This document shows, one piece after another, positions 1-8,143 of a stretch of 64,000 nucleotides of DNA. Below the pieces are notes generated by a model. It worked only from the letters and a program-made list of their open reading frames with translations, was not told the DNA's origin and ran no database searches. The DNA is from an uncultured Nitrospira sp. (GTDB lineage: Bacteria > Nitrospirota > Nitrospiria > Nitrospirales > Nitrospiraceae), in assembly GCA_902500995.1 (NCBI GenBank), contig CABVSR010000016.1, positions 29,631 through 93,630 of the forward strand, written 5' to 3'. A program made the translations under genes and the position numbers. The first letter of the stretch is position 1. Every line of letters begins with the position of its first letter.

Positions 1-822
1 TGGAAAGAGTCGCCGGACGTCATCGCGAAACAGGACGTCGACGTGGCGGAAGCCGCGTATCAGGGAGCCAGGCACCTGATGGAACAGCGCGTGGTCATGC
101 GCGATTATACGAAGGTCCGCGCGCCCTATGACGGCATTGTCACCGCGCGATTCGCGGACCCCGGAGCCTTGATTCAAATCGCCACCTCCTCGGCGACGAG
201 CGCGATTCCCCTGTTTACGATCATGGACCTGGATACGGTGCGCATCTATGCCAACGTGCCGCAAGACGACAGTCCTTGGATCGTGCCGGGAAAGACCGCT
301 GCGACCGTGAAGGTGACGGAATTGCCCTCCCGCTCGTTTACCGGGTTGGTCACCCGCTCGACAATGGCGCTCGATCCGGCCACGCGGAGTTTGCTGGTCG
401 AAATCGATCTCCCCAATCACGACCATGCACTCCGGCCGGGCACCTTTGCCGAGGTGGCGCTTGGCCTGCGCGAGATTCCGCAGGCCCTCGTCGTTCCCCC
501 CCAGACCGTGACCAGCACGCCGAAGGGAAAATCTCTGTTCATTGTCGAAAACGGCAAGGCGAAACCGGTGGCGGTCCAGACCGGCATCAGCGACGGCCGG
601 TGGATCGAGATCACGTCCGGATTGCGGGGCGACGAAGACGTGGTGGTCGTCGGCAAACGCCGTCTGCTCGAAGGGACGCCGGTCGTCGCCTCGCCGTTCA
701 ATCTGCCGGACGCCAAACTGTCGCAACAAAAATTTGAGCGGCGCGCGCCGGGCGGCACGCCTCCCCCGCCGACCGCACCCTCGCCAAACGGCGCCACACA
801 GACACAGGGAGATCGCCGATGA
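1..822 (+). CDS. HlyD-family efflux adaptor (membrane fusion protein), 5' end missing
   Basis: Periplasmic adaptor subunit of a tripartite RND- or ABC-type efflux pump, linking an inner-membrane pump to an outer-membrane channel. The frame is open from base 1, so the gene starts upstream; 273 residues are visible. The first residues (SPDVIAKQDVDVAEAAYQGA) fit the end of the alpha-hairpin. Next come the lipoyl/barrel motif VRAPYDGIVTARFADPGALI, a beta-barrel (RSFTGLVTRSTMALDPATRS, RPGTFAEVALGL) and a membrane-proximal domain ending in a Pro-rich tail. An internal GTG at 43 is not a credible start because homology-like sequence continues upstream of it. The stop overlaps the next ATG (ATGA at 819-822), so adaptor and TolC-like channel are translationally coupled. 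The pump gene is probably outside the window. The family call is firm; the substrate is unknown. Confidence 0.9.
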   Translation, partial: WKESPDVIAKQDVDVAEAAYQGARHLMEQRVVMRDYTKVRAPYDGIVTARFADPGALIQIATSSATSAIPLFTIMDLDTVRIYANVPQDDSPWIVPGKTAATVKVTELPSRSFTGLVTRSTMALDPATRSLLVEIDLPNHDHALRPGTFAEVALGLREIPQALVVPPQTVTSTPKGKSLFIVENGKAKPVAVQTGISDGRWIEITSGLRGDEDVVVVGKRRLLEGTPVVASPFNLPDAKLSQQKFERRAPGGTPPPPTAPSPNGATQTQGDRR

Positions 823-2258
823 TTAATCAATCGCTCCACCGGACATTCGTCATGCTGGCCGCCCTCTCTCTTGTGGCAGCTTCGACGCCCGCCGCGCATG
901 CAGCCGAGACGGATCAGCCGGTGTCGTTATCCCGCGGCAGTTTTCTCGGCGTGCAGCAGGCGGTGGAGATTGCCGTCAAGAACCACCCCCTGCTGATCGA
1001 AGGCCAGGCGAATTTGAAAGCCTCGGAAGCCCGCACGGAACAGGCACGGTCCCTCTACTACCCGCAGGTCTATGCCAACGCCAACACCGTCGCCGGCGCC
1101 GGCGTGAGCAATCCGCGATTCCTGGTCGGCGGCGGGCTCCTGCGCGAAAATCAAACCACCTTCACCGGCGGCGTGATCGCCAACCAACGCCTCTACGATT
1201 TCGGCTACACCAGCAACCTGGTCGAGTCGAACAAACTCGCCGAGCGCGCCCAGGGGCAGGATGTGAACGCACGGCGCGCGCTGGTGCTGCTGCATGTGCA
1301 GCGCGCCTACCTGAACAGCCTGAAGCGGCATCGTCTGGTGCAGATTGCGGAGGAGACGGTGCGGGAGCGCGGCGTCATTGCGGGCCAGATCGAAACGCTG
1401 TATCGCCAGCAACTCAAATCGAAGCTCGACTTCGACTTGGCCCGCGTCGAGCTGGTCAACGCGCAATCCCTGCTGGTGCGGAGCCGAAACGACCTCAAGG
1501 CCAGTTTCGCCGACTTGAACCGGACGATGGGGATAGCCGGCGGGGATGATTATGTCCTCGAAGAGATTTCCGTCGCCGTTCGTCCGCAAAAAACGCTGGA
1601 GACCCTGATCAATGACAGCCTCTCGCACCCGGAGGTCAAACGGGCAAAGGAGCAGACGGCCTCCGCCGATGCGCGGCTCACCGCCGCCAAACGCCAATAC
1701 CTGCCGACGGTGTCCGCGATCGCCAGCGGCGGCACGTTCGACCCTTTTGATCCGCGACAGAACCAGCAGACCGGCGGATGGTGGATGGCCGGCGCGATGG
1801 TGTCCATGCCGCTCTTCACCGGGTTCCTGATCGAAAACCAGGTCGTCGAAGCCAATGCCAACCGGCAGGCCGCCTCTGCCGCGACGAGCAACATCGAGCA
1901 GGCGTTGACCCAGCAGGTGACGAATGCCTATCTCGACACGCTCACCTTCGCGCAGCAAATCACACTGGCGGAAGAACAGGTCAAGACGGCGCAGGAAGCC
2001 TTACAGCTCTCCAAACAGCGCTACAAACTCGGGTTGGGGACGGTGGTGGAAGTGACGCAATCTGAGGTGGCACTCACGGCGGCGCAAACGCGCCTGGCGG
2101 ACACGCAGTATGACTATAAGATCGCAGAAGTCACATTGGCCTATACCTCGCAAGGCGACGATACAGGACGCATTCTTCTCATGAGCCGCGCGCCCTCTTC
2201 CCTACCGCCTGTCACAATAAGCCAAACGGAAGGACCGTCCTTAGCGGCAAACCAATAG
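819..2258 (+). CDS. TolC-family outer-membrane efflux channel
   Basis: Outer-membrane exit duct partnering the adaptor just upstream. The protein has 479 residues with an N-terminal signal peptide (cleavage near AAHAAETD), then two outer-membrane-efflux-protein repeats of long alpha-helix plus beta-hairpin. Recognisable segments are AVEIAVKNHPLLIEGQANLK early in repeat 1, GAGVSNPRFLVGGGLL in the first strand pair, SHPEVKRAKEQTASADARL at the start of repeat 2, and RYKLGLGTVVEVTQSEVAL, the usual C-terminal helix motif. Length is typical for the family (about 420-500). The ATG at 819 lies inside the stop of the adaptor gene, which fixes the start. No pump gene follows. What the system exports cannot be told from this sequence. 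Confidence 0.93.
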   Translation: MINQSLHRTFVMLAALSLVAASTPAAHAAETDQPVSLSRGSFLGVQQAVEIAVKNHPLLIEGQANLKASEARTEQARSLYYPQVYANANTVAGAGVSNPRFLVGGGLLRENQTTFTGGVIANQRLYDFGYTSNLVESNKLAERAQGQDVNARRALVLLHVQRAYLNSLKRHRLVQIAEETVRERGVIAGQIETLYRQQLKSKLDFDLARVELVNAQSLLVRSRNDLKASFADLNRTMGIAGGDDYVLEEISVAVRPQKTLETLINDSLSHPEVKRAKEQTASADARLTAAKRQYLPTVSAIASGGTFDPFDPRQNQQTGGWWMAGAMVSMPLFTGFLIENQVVEANANRQAASAATSNIEQALTQQVTNAYLDTLTFAQQITLAEEQVKTAQEALQLSKQRYKLGLGTVVEVTQSEVALTAAQTRLADTQYDYKIAEVTLAYTSQGDDTGRILLMSRAPSSLPPVTISQTEGPSLAANQ

Positions 2259-2355
2259 GCCGTGAACCATCCTTCGTATCGCGTCCACGCGGAGGGCAAG
2301 GCGGAGGACATCCCTCCCCCCGATTCACGAGATACGCTTCACGTGCGACGGTGTA

Positions 2356-3117
2356 TCAGATGCTTTGGCCGGGAAACACAATGGCAAGATCGATGACCAA
2401 TTCGTCCTTGGTGTTGGCGAGCAGCCCGTCCCAGATGCTGGTGGTTTGCTGCACCAGCGCCTGATCGAGGTCGAAGAACAGATCGAACCCCTTGGAGATA
2501 ATGGGATTCATCGGGTAGCGCCGATCGTAGATCATGCCGTAGGCCGGGATGCCGTACACCGTCTGCCAGTTTCCCAAAATGAAATGCAGTTCCGTGCCCC
2601 TGATGTACAGGCCTCCCGATGTAATCGTCCGCTTCACCGATGTTTGCGGCTGGCTGAGGTAGTAGGTCACCCGCTCGTTCTCCTGCGCCAACCGCAAGGC
2701 TTCGACCAGCTGCGGGACCAGGATCATGATCTCGGCGTCCCGGAACATGGGCAGCCTTCGAGAGTCGTCGCCGAGCCAGCGCTGGACCATGGTCCGGTGC
2801 TCCTGAACCGTGAGTCCCATCAGCACTCGCCTGACCTGTTCATGGGAAAAGCGGGCCGGATGCGTGAAATGGCCTGGCGGCCACTCCGGCAACACATTGG
2901 CATCCAACTCCAGCCGGACAAAATTGACGGGATCTTCGTAGACGGTCCGCGACGGGACCTGAGGAATGGCGCAGCCCGCAGCGGCAAACACCGCTGGGGC
3001 CCACACCGTAATATGAAAAAGGTGACAGGCGAACCGCCGGCCGATCCGCTCTCTACTCTTCAGGTTTCCCCTCTTCACTTGAGTGTCGTGCGTACTACGT
3101 TTTGTCTTCCGTCTCAC
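2356..3117 (-). CDS. Putative lipoprotein, unknown function
   Basis: No family recognised. From the GTG at 3117 the frame codes 253 residues, with a hydrophobic stretch ending AVFAAAGCAIPQVPS that resembles a lipobox (cysteine near residue 49). If that is right, the true start is probably an internal GTG, because 48 residues before the cysteine is long for a lipoprotein signal. The mature part is a mixed alpha/beta domain without transmembrane segments; GGLYIRGTELHFILGNW and GLLANTKDELVIDLAIVFPG are its most conserved-looking segments. It is the last gene of the minus-strand run that starts at radA, 33 bases after the cyclophilin gene. Coding is supported by codon pattern and length. The start is uncertain because a 14-bp tandem repeat overlaps it. 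Confidence 0.6.
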   Translation of the reverse strand: MRRKTKRSTHDTQVKRGNLKSRERIGRRFACHLFHITVWAPAVFAAAGCAIPQVPSRTVYEDPVNFVRLELDANVLPEWPPGHFTHPARFSHEQVRRVLMGLTVQEHRTMVQRWLGDDSRRLPMFRDAEIMILVPQLVEALRLAQENERVTYYLSQPQTSVKRTITSGGLYIRGTELHFILGNWQTVYGIPAYGMIYDRRYPMNPIISKGFDLFFDLDQALVQQTTSIWDGLLANTKDELVIDLAIVFPGQSI

Positions 3118-3135
3118 GTCTGACGTTTCACGTCT
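3114..3135. repeat. Short 14-bp tandem repeat
   Basis: The octamer TCACGTCT occurs at 3114-3121 and 3128-3135 with period 14, within a run of related ACGTnT words between the cyclophilin gene and the lipoprotein gene. It overlaps the annotated GTG of the lipoprotein gene, which is one reason to doubt that start. Confidence 0.5.
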
Positions 3136-3150
3136 TTACGCTTTCCGCCA

Positions 3151-3648
3151 TCACTCCGTGATCGTCACGGTCATTTCAACGCGCTCCAGCGGATTGTCCC
3201 GTCCGTCGCGCTTCGCCCCGACCACTTTGTCGACCACGTCGAGCCCACTTTGCACTTCCCCGAACACCGTGTATTGCCAGTCCAGGAAATTGGCGTCATT
3301 GACGCAGATGAAGAACTGCGAACCAGCGCTGTCCGGATCATTGGCGCGCGCCATCGACAGAGTGCCCCGCTTGTGGGGCTTGCTGTTGAACTCCGCCTTC
3401 ACGTTGTGGCCCGGCCCACCCATCCCGTGGGACGCGCGGTCGGGATTTTTGCTGTTGGGATCGCCGCCCTGAATCATGAAGCCGGGAATCACCCGGTGAA
3501 AGGTGGTGCCGTTATAGAAACCTTTCTTCGCCAGGTCCGTAAAGTTCTTCACATGGTTCGGCGCGACATCCGGGAAAAAGCGCAACACGATCTCGCCCCA
3601 CGGCTCGTTCTTGGATGTCACGGTAATGGTCGCAATTTGTGCCGTCAT
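3151..3648 (-). CDS. Peptidyl-prolyl cis-trans isomerase, cyclophilin type
   Basis: Catalyses cis-trans isomerisation of X-Pro bonds. The 165 residues form one cyclophilin domain without a signal peptide, so it should be cytoplasmic. Family landmarks are NGTTFHRVIPGFMIQGGDP (the active-site Arg lies in FHRVIPGFMIQGGD), GTLSMARANDPDSAGSQFFI with the MARA and SQFFI segments, and VFGEVQSGLDVVDKV. Length matches the compact bacterial PpiB-like class. It lies 17 bases downstream of the propeller gene on the same strand, so co-transcription with the tatC region is likely. ppiB would be a reasonable name, but orthology among the many cyclophilins cannot be settled by eye. Confidence 0.93.
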   Translation of the reverse strand: MTAQIATITVTSKNEPWGEIVLRFFPDVAPNHVKNFTDLAKKGFYNGTTFHRVIPGFMIQGGDPNSKNPDRASHGMGGPGHNVKAEFNSKPHKRGTLSMARANDPDSAGSQFFICVNDANFLDWQYTVFGEVQSGLDVVDKVVGAKRDGRDNPLERVEMTVTITE

Positions 3649-3665
3649 CTCGTATCCTTTCCTTC

Positions 3666-4742
3666 TCAGTTAAACTTAAAGGGCGCGACGCTCTCGCCTT
3701 CCAATCCCTGGCTGACTGCCGTCCAGGTGAGGCCGTCGTCATCGCTGCGAAATACGCCGGAACTGGTTCCGGCATAGAAGCCGCCCTTCTCGCCTTCGAT
3801 CAATACCTGCACCGACAGATTGCTGAGGCCCTTGTTCAAGGGCATCCATTGCCGCCCCTTGTCGACGGTCTTGAAAATTCCCCGCCCCGTGGCGACATAC
3901 ACGCCGCGCTCGTTGCTGATCAACCCGCGAATGGAGTCATTCGGCAAGGCTCTACTGATCGGCAGCCAGGTTTTACCCCCGTCGCCGCTGCGAAACACCC
4001 CGCCATCGAACGTGCCCGCATACACCCCTTGTTCCTTATCGACGGCCAGCACGCGGATGAAATTCTCCACCAATCCTTCGTGATCTTTCAGTCCCTGCCG
4101 CAGGCGCGTCCATCCTGGCGTCCGTTCTTTATAACTGTGCACGCCCTTACCCGATGTGCCCGCATAGAGCGTGCCGTCATTGGTCCTGGCTAACGCGTGC
4201 ACCAGGATTTCATCCAACCCGGTGGTCACGACTTTCCATTGATCCTGCGCCGCATTCAATAGGTACACGCCGTCGCCGGTCCCGGCATAAAGCCCTTTGG
4301 CATCCATCATCAAGACCTTGATCTCCAGACGTTTCAGCCCCTTGTTGATCGGCTGCCAGGTTTTGCCTGCATCGCGGGAGCGGAAGACCCCGCCTCGAAA
4401 TGTCCCCGCATAGATCGCGCCATCTTTGCCGGTAGTGAGACAGAGCACGAAAGGATCGGTGAGTCCCTCATTGGACGATAACCAGGTGCCGCCCCGGTCG
4501 CTGCTTCGAAAAATGCCCATGCCGAACGAGCCGGCGTAGATCACGCCCCCGGCACCCGACGCCAAGGCTTGAATACTGGTGTTGCCGATATCGGCCGGCG
4601 CAGAGGGATCCTGCCCGGGATGCCCCTGTTCCAGTTTCAACGGCCCGCCGCCATCTTTCCCGACCGGGAAGGATTCGGCAAACACCATTCCCTGGAGACC
4701 GAACAGAGTCAGCGCCGTCAATACCAGCATGTGAGGCAGCAT
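3666..4742 (-). CDS. Secreted Ycf48/BNR-type beta-propeller protein
   Basis: Predicted extracytoplasmic beta-propeller. Six or seven repeats of the pattern GVFRS(D/S)DGGKTW plus a hydrophobic strand are visible, for example GIFRSSDRGGTWLSSNEGL, GVFRSRDAGKTWQPINKGL and GVFRSDDDGLTWTAVSQGL. These are Asp-box/BNR repeats as in Ycf48-like and sialidase-type propellers. The sialidase catalytic set is not evident, so a structural or binding role is more likely than hydrolysis. I place the start at the ATG at 4742: it has GAAGGA about 10 bases upstream and gives a normal signal peptide (MLPHMLVLTALTLFGLQG, then MVFAES). An earlier ATG at 4778 overlaps the tatC stop and would add 12 non-signal residues. 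Sitting directly downstream of tatC, it may be expressed with it. Confidence 0.8.
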   Translation of the reverse strand: MLPHMLVLTALTLFGLQGMVFAESFPVGKDGGGPLKLEQGHPGQDPSAPADIGNTSIQALASGAGGVIYAGSFGMGIFRSSDRGGTWLSSNEGLTDPFVLCLTTGKDGAIYAGTFRGGVFRSRDAGKTWQPINKGLKRLEIKVLMMDAKGLYAGTGDGVYLLNAAQDQWKVVTTGLDEILVHALARTNDGTLYAGTSGKGVHSYKERTPGWTRLRQGLKDHEGLVENFIRVLAVDKEQGVYAGTFDGGVFRSGDGGKTWLPISRALPNDSIRGLISNERGVYVATGRGIFKTVDKGRQWMPLNKGLSNLSVQVLIEGEKGGFYAGTSSGVFRSDDDGLTWTAVSQGLEGESVAPFKFN

Positions 4743-4774
4743 AAGATCATCATCCTTCACAATTGCAAGCGTCG

Positions 4775-5545
4775 TCATCGCACTCGATGACCGGCGGTAC
4801 CGATGGGTATGTCGGGGTCGAGGGGCAAATTCATGTCGGGTGCCGGCCCCGCGGACCGCCCGAAGATCTTCGCGCCGATGATCCCGATCTCATAGAGTAC
4901 CATGAGGGGGACAGCCATCAGCAACATGGTGAACAGGGTGGCATCCGGCGTCACGATGGCCGAAATGATCAGCGCCGCCATGATGGCATGTTTCCGGTAG
5001 TGCGCCAGCACCGCCGACGAGACCACTCCCACCCGGGACAACATCGTCAGCACGAGGGGCAGCTCAAACGCGCACCCGAAGATGAGCAGGAATTTGACGT
5101 TGAAATCGATATAGGTGCCCACACCGAGCGCGGGGGTAATATCGCGATCCATGCCGAAGGACACGAAAAAGTCGATGACGAGCGGCAGGATGACGAGATT
5201 ACAGAAGATCAGGCCGAGCGCGAACAGCAGCGCGGCCAGCAGAAAAATCGGAATCGCCCAGCGTTGCTCCTTGGGAAGCAGCGCCGGCTCGATGAATTTC
5301 CAGCATTGGTAAAACACGATCGGCAGGCTGAGGATGATGCCTGCCAAAAAGGACACCTTGATCGAAGCGAACAGGGCTTCGGTCGGTCCGTAAAACACCA
5401 GCTGGTTGGGGAACGGGCGATTGAGCCAGGCGACCATTTCCGACGAGTAGGCAAACGCCGACGCGAACGCGACCCCCAAGGTCACCGCGATGATCAGCAG
5501 CCGCTTCTTGAGCGACTGAATATGGGCGGCCAGTGGTGCGAGCAT
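4775..5545 (-). CDS. tatC: Twin-arginine translocase subunit TatC
   Basis: Core receptor of the Tat pathway that exports folded, often cofactor-bearing proteins; polytopic in the inner membrane. The 256 residues show six hydrophobic segments and TatC landmarks: HIQSLKKRLLIIAV near the N-terminus, the stretch after the first helix with RPFPNQLVFYGPTEALFASI, FYQCWKFIEPALLPKEQRW, and FGCAFELPLVLTML with the conserved FExP-like element. The C-terminal tail is Pro-rich. No tatA or tatB is seen in the window, so they must be elsewhere. The gene follows DUF465 with 88 bases between, which include a GC-rich hairpin near 5587-5612. Confidence 0.95.
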   Translation of the reverse strand: MLAPLAAHIQSLKKRLLIIAVTLGVAFASAFAYSSEMVAWLNRPFPNQLVFYGPTEALFASIKVSFLAGIILSLPIVFYQCWKFIEPALLPKEQRWAIPIFLLAALLFALGLIFCNLVILPLVIDFFVSFGMDRDITPALGVGTYIDFNVKFLLIFGCAFELPLVLTMLSRVGVVSSAVLAHYRKHAIMAALIISAIVTPDATLFTMLLMAVPLMVLYEIGIIGAKIFGRSAGPAPDMNLPLDPDIPIGTAGHRVR

Positions 5546-5633
5546 TCCCCGTCTGAATCAACGCCTCGTGGTCTGTCTCCGCCTCTGCCCGCCCGGCCGC
5601 GAGGGCCGGCGGGACGAGACGGTACAGCGCCCC

Positions 5634-5861
5634 TTACCGACCCTCGTTACCGTGGGATCGAATGAATTCGGCGATCTTATCCTTGGTGGCCAGCTTCTCT
5701 TTTTGCAATTGTTTCTTCAACACTTCTTCCGCCGGCGTGAGCACGTGCCGCTTCTGTAAGTCGGCCAGCTCCGCATCGAGGCGATGGTGAGACTCTTCCA
5801 GCGCACGGAATTCTGTGTTGGAACGCCGTAACCGCTCAGTGATCGCCGTCTCCGTCTGCAT
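5634..5861 (-). CDS. DUF465 (YdcH-like) small coiled-coil protein
   Basis: A 75-residue, highly charged, entirely helical protein. The sequence reads as two antiparallel helices: one from RRSNTEFRALEESHHRLDAE, and one from LTPAEEVLKKQLQKEKLATK ending KIAEFIRSH. The core pattern of FRALEESHHRLDAELADL followed by LKKQLQKEKLATKDKI is that of the DUF465/YdcH family. Function is not established. It is probably cytoplasmic. It lies between rimI and tatC on the same strand, 46 bases after rimI. Confidence 0.85.
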   Translation of the reverse strand: MQTETAITERLRRSNTEFRALEESHHRLDAELADLQKRHVLTPAEEVLKKQLQKEKLATKDKIAEFIRSHGNEGR

Positions 5862-5907
5862 GTCGCACCTCCTGGTTGACTACATACGTTCGTGGATGAC
5901 CATCGCG

Positions 5908-6432
5908 TTACTTGGCTCCCGGAGACGAGGCTCCGGGCTGCCGGCACACATCACTCACCTTGAGCGGCGTCATTTCCATCAGCACCGCATCTTCCACGGG
6001 ATTGACATAATATCCTTTGCGTGTGGCCGTCTGGCGGAACCCCAGCCGGTGATACAAGGTCTGCGCCTCGTGGTTTGAGACGCGCACTTCGAGCATCGCT
6101 CTGGTTGCGCCGCGTTCGACCCCGGTCCGCAAAGCCTCGCAAACCAACCTGGTCGCCACACCTTGCCGCCTGAACGGCCCGGACACCGCCAGGTTCATGA
6201 GCCGCAGTTCCTCGAAGACGACCCAAAAACAAAAATACCCGACCACCGCAAGGGCCCCGGACAGGGGGTCTGGGCACCTGGCGATCAAAAAATTCGCAAA
6301 TGGGTTACCGGACAATTCGGCTGCCAACATTTTGCGCGTCCAGGGTGCCGAGAAGCAAGCCTGTTCAATGGCGAGGACCTCGTCGAGCGCGTCGGCTGTC
6401 GCCGGTTCGATCATGACCGCAGGCGATGCCAT
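5908..6432 (-). CDS. rimI: Ribosomal protein S18-alanine N-acetyltransferase
   Basis: GNAT-fold enzyme that acetylates the N-terminal alanine of ribosomal protein S18 using acetyl-CoA. Of its 174 residues, the core runs from IEPATADALDEVLAIEQACF through the typical SAPWTRKMLAAEL segment, the acetyl-CoA loop PFRRQGVATRLVCEAL (RxxGxA-like) and the family strand MLEVRVSNHEAQTLYHRLGF. Following that, the GYYVNPVEDAVLMEM motif matches RimI well. It is adjacent to tsaB, as is common in bacteria (tsaB-rimI). A short Pro/Ser-rich tail follows the domain. Confidence in the subfamily is high thanks to both motif and neighbour. Confidence 0.92.
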   Translation of the reverse strand: MASPAVMIEPATADALDEVLAIEQACFSAPWTRKMLAAELSGNPFANFLIARCPDPLSGALAVVGYFCFWVVFEELRLMNLAVSGPFRRQGVATRLVCEALRTGVERGATRAMLEVRVSNHEAQTLYHRLGFRQTATRKGYYVNPVEDAVLMEMTPLKVSDVCRQPGASSPGAK

Positions 6433-6458
6433 GTCAGACGGAAGGTTCCATGTGCTGG

Positions 6459-7280
6459 CTACTTGCTGCGCCGTGAATCAGCGACTTTCCTAACAGCCCG
6501 CTGTTGTTTCTGTGCCAGCTTGTCCGCCACCCGCTGGCGCCGCCGCTCAAGCAGCGACAGACCTTGCTGCGCGTCGAATTGTACTTCCGCTTCCGTCCGT
6601 TGGACATAGCGAGGAACCAGGGCCTGTCCTGCGATCTGCCCTCCATTGAGCAACTGTCGCCCGGCGAGACCGACACTCACCGCCGATGGGCGGTGCTGTT
6701 CGGATCGGACTTCCTGGATCTGCCCGCCGGCAGCGTCGAAGGCTTCCCGGATGTTGTTCTCATAGGCCTGCCATCCGTCGCCGAAGCAGGTGCAGATGTT
6801 GGCCGCCTGTAAGACCCGCGCCACGGAAGCAGGAGGCCCGACCTGCTCGCCGATCACTGTATGCAATCCCGATTTCGCCCGCCACTCATACGCGGCCCAG
6901 TACACTTCGTTGTGCCGGCTTTTGAGAATCGGGACCAGCAGCCCCGTCACAGCGCGCGCATTCCAGCTCATCGCTTCCAACGTGGGCACCGGCGCGATCG
7001 GAATCCCCAGAACTGCGCGAAACCCCAACATGGTCGCGAGTCCCACCCGGAGACCGGTAAATGAACCGGGGCCGATCGACACAGCCAGGGCCTGTAGATC
7101 TTTCAGCTGAATGTCCCCTTCGCGTAATACACGATCGATGGCCCCCATCAACGACCGCGCATGTGATCCGTTGGCATCCTGCTCGGCCAGAGCCAATACC
7201 TCCTCGCCCCGCAGCAAGGCCACGCTCTGCCAGGCCGTGGCGGTATCGATTGCCAGCAGGTAGTCCGGCCGCCCCTTCAT
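6459..7280 (-). CDS. tsaB: tRNA t6A biosynthesis protein TsaB
   Basis: ASKHA-fold partner of TsaD and TsaE in forming N6-threonylcarbamoyladenosine at position 37 of ANN-decoding tRNAs. It shows the N-terminal LAIDTATAWQSVALLRGEEV, the hallmark LAVSIGPGSFTGLRVGLATM and VPTLEAMSWNAR, all standard TsaB elements. At 273 residues it is longer than the usual 220-235. The excess is a basic C-terminal tail rich in Arg, Gln and Lys (LLERRRQRVADKLAQKQQRA onwards), which could be an RNA- or ribosome-contacting extension or simply lineage-specific. The start overlaps the stop of the upstream lipoprotein gene (ATGA at 7277-7280), and rimI follows 26 bases later. Confidence 0.93.
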   Translation of the reverse strand: MKGRPDYLLAIDTATAWQSVALLRGEEVLALAEQDANGSHARSLMGAIDRVLREGDIQLKDLQALAVSIGPGSFTGLRVGLATMLGFRAVLGIPIAPVPTLEAMSWNARAVTGLLVPILKSRHNEVYWAAYEWRAKSGLHTVIGEQVGPPASVARVLQAANICTCFGDGWQAYENNIREAFDAAGGQIQEVRSEQHRPSAVSVGLAGRQLLNGGQIAGQALVPRYVQRTEAEVQFDAQQGLSLLERRRQRVADKLAQKQQRAVRKVADSRRSK

Positions 7281-8143
7281 ACGCGCCCCAGTTCACTTGG
7301 TTTGATGGGCTCATTCGGCACTAATTCATGAAACGTGACCTGGAGGCTTCCGGATCCCTGCCCATCCGTCATACGGATGGAAAAGGGACGCATGATGCGG
7401 ATTCCGCCCTCGGGAGACTGTCCGTTGGACGTGAGAGTGGCCGGCGGTGTGGGACCGACTGCGCGATAATCATCAAATTGCATCGTCGCGTCGACCTTCC
7501 CGGCGGCGGTCAGCCGTTCTTCCTGCACGACCAGCAAATTCCGGCGGTCGAACCAGATGCGGCGGCTGACAAATGACGGCCCGTCGTTTGACCCCGATAC
7601 CGTCACCACATCCAGCCGATAGCGAGTCCCCTCCTCCGACAGCCGGACCTGTTCCTGAGGCGCCACAGCGCGCGTGCCGATAATGCCGCTCATCGCCCAG
7701 ACGCTCAACTGGAAGGGACGGGTGAGCTGCCCCAGTTGATTAGCTTCCGATGGGCGACCGATCACTTCCTTCCCCATGGTCGGGAGACGAAGCTTGAATT
7801 GATCCTCGATTTGCACGAACTCGAATATTTCACTTCCCACCGCTGAAAAGCCGCGCAATCGAATGGCGTCGGGGCGTTGATAAAAGACTGTCCCCTGAAC
7901 GCGCTGCCCAATCGGCAAGATGCCGCCGGTGATCTTCGCGCTGAAGAGACCCTTGATCGTGCGCACTTCCTCCGCCTGCTCCTGCAAGAGTGCGGTCAAT
8001 TGTTCCGCCGTCGCCTCTTGCAATGGAGCGGTGTCCGCCGGGCCGAACAGCGCGCAGCCGGAGAAGATCACCAAGGAGACAATCGAAGAAACCAGGCAAC
8101 TGATTCGTTTCACTAATCCCCTGTTATGCCTCATGGTCCTCAC
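7277..8143 (-). CDS. LolB/DUF4292-like outer-membrane lipoprotein
   Basis: Predicted lipoprotein: the signal sequence ends LVIFSGCALFGP, giving a lipobox with cysteine at about residue 30. The mature part is a beta-rich domain typical of LolB/LolA-like or DUF4292 proteins, with TIKGLFSAKITGGILPIGQR, a TVFYQRPDAIRLRGFSAVGS strand pair and RRIWFDRRNLLVVQEERL. This suggests binding of lipoprotein acyl chains or lipid, but a true LolB assignment cannot be made by eye. It overlaps both neighbours by 4 bases (radA stop upstream, tsaB start downstream), so it is embedded in a translationally coupled run. A role in envelope biogenesis is inferred from fold and signal only. Confidence 0.75.
   Translation of the reverse strand: MRTMRHNRGLVKRISCLVSSIVSLVIFSGCALFGPADTAPLQEATAEQLTALLQEQAEEVRTIKGLFSAKITGGILPIGQRVQGTVFYQRPDAIRLRGFSAVGSEIFEFVQIEDQFKLRLPTMGKEVIGRPSEANQLGQLTRPFQLSVWAMSGIIGTRAVAPQEQVRLSEEGTRYRLDVVTVSGSNDGPSFVSRRIWFDRRNLLVVQEERLTAAGKVDATMQFDDYRAVGPTPPATLTSNGQSPEGGIRIMRPFSIRMTDGQGSGSLQVTFHELVPNEPIKPSELGRV

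Noticed and set aside
5587..5612. GC-rich hairpin between tatC and DUF465 as a terminator
   Set aside because: The stem has a bulge and no T-tract; the genes on both sides appear to be one transcription unit.
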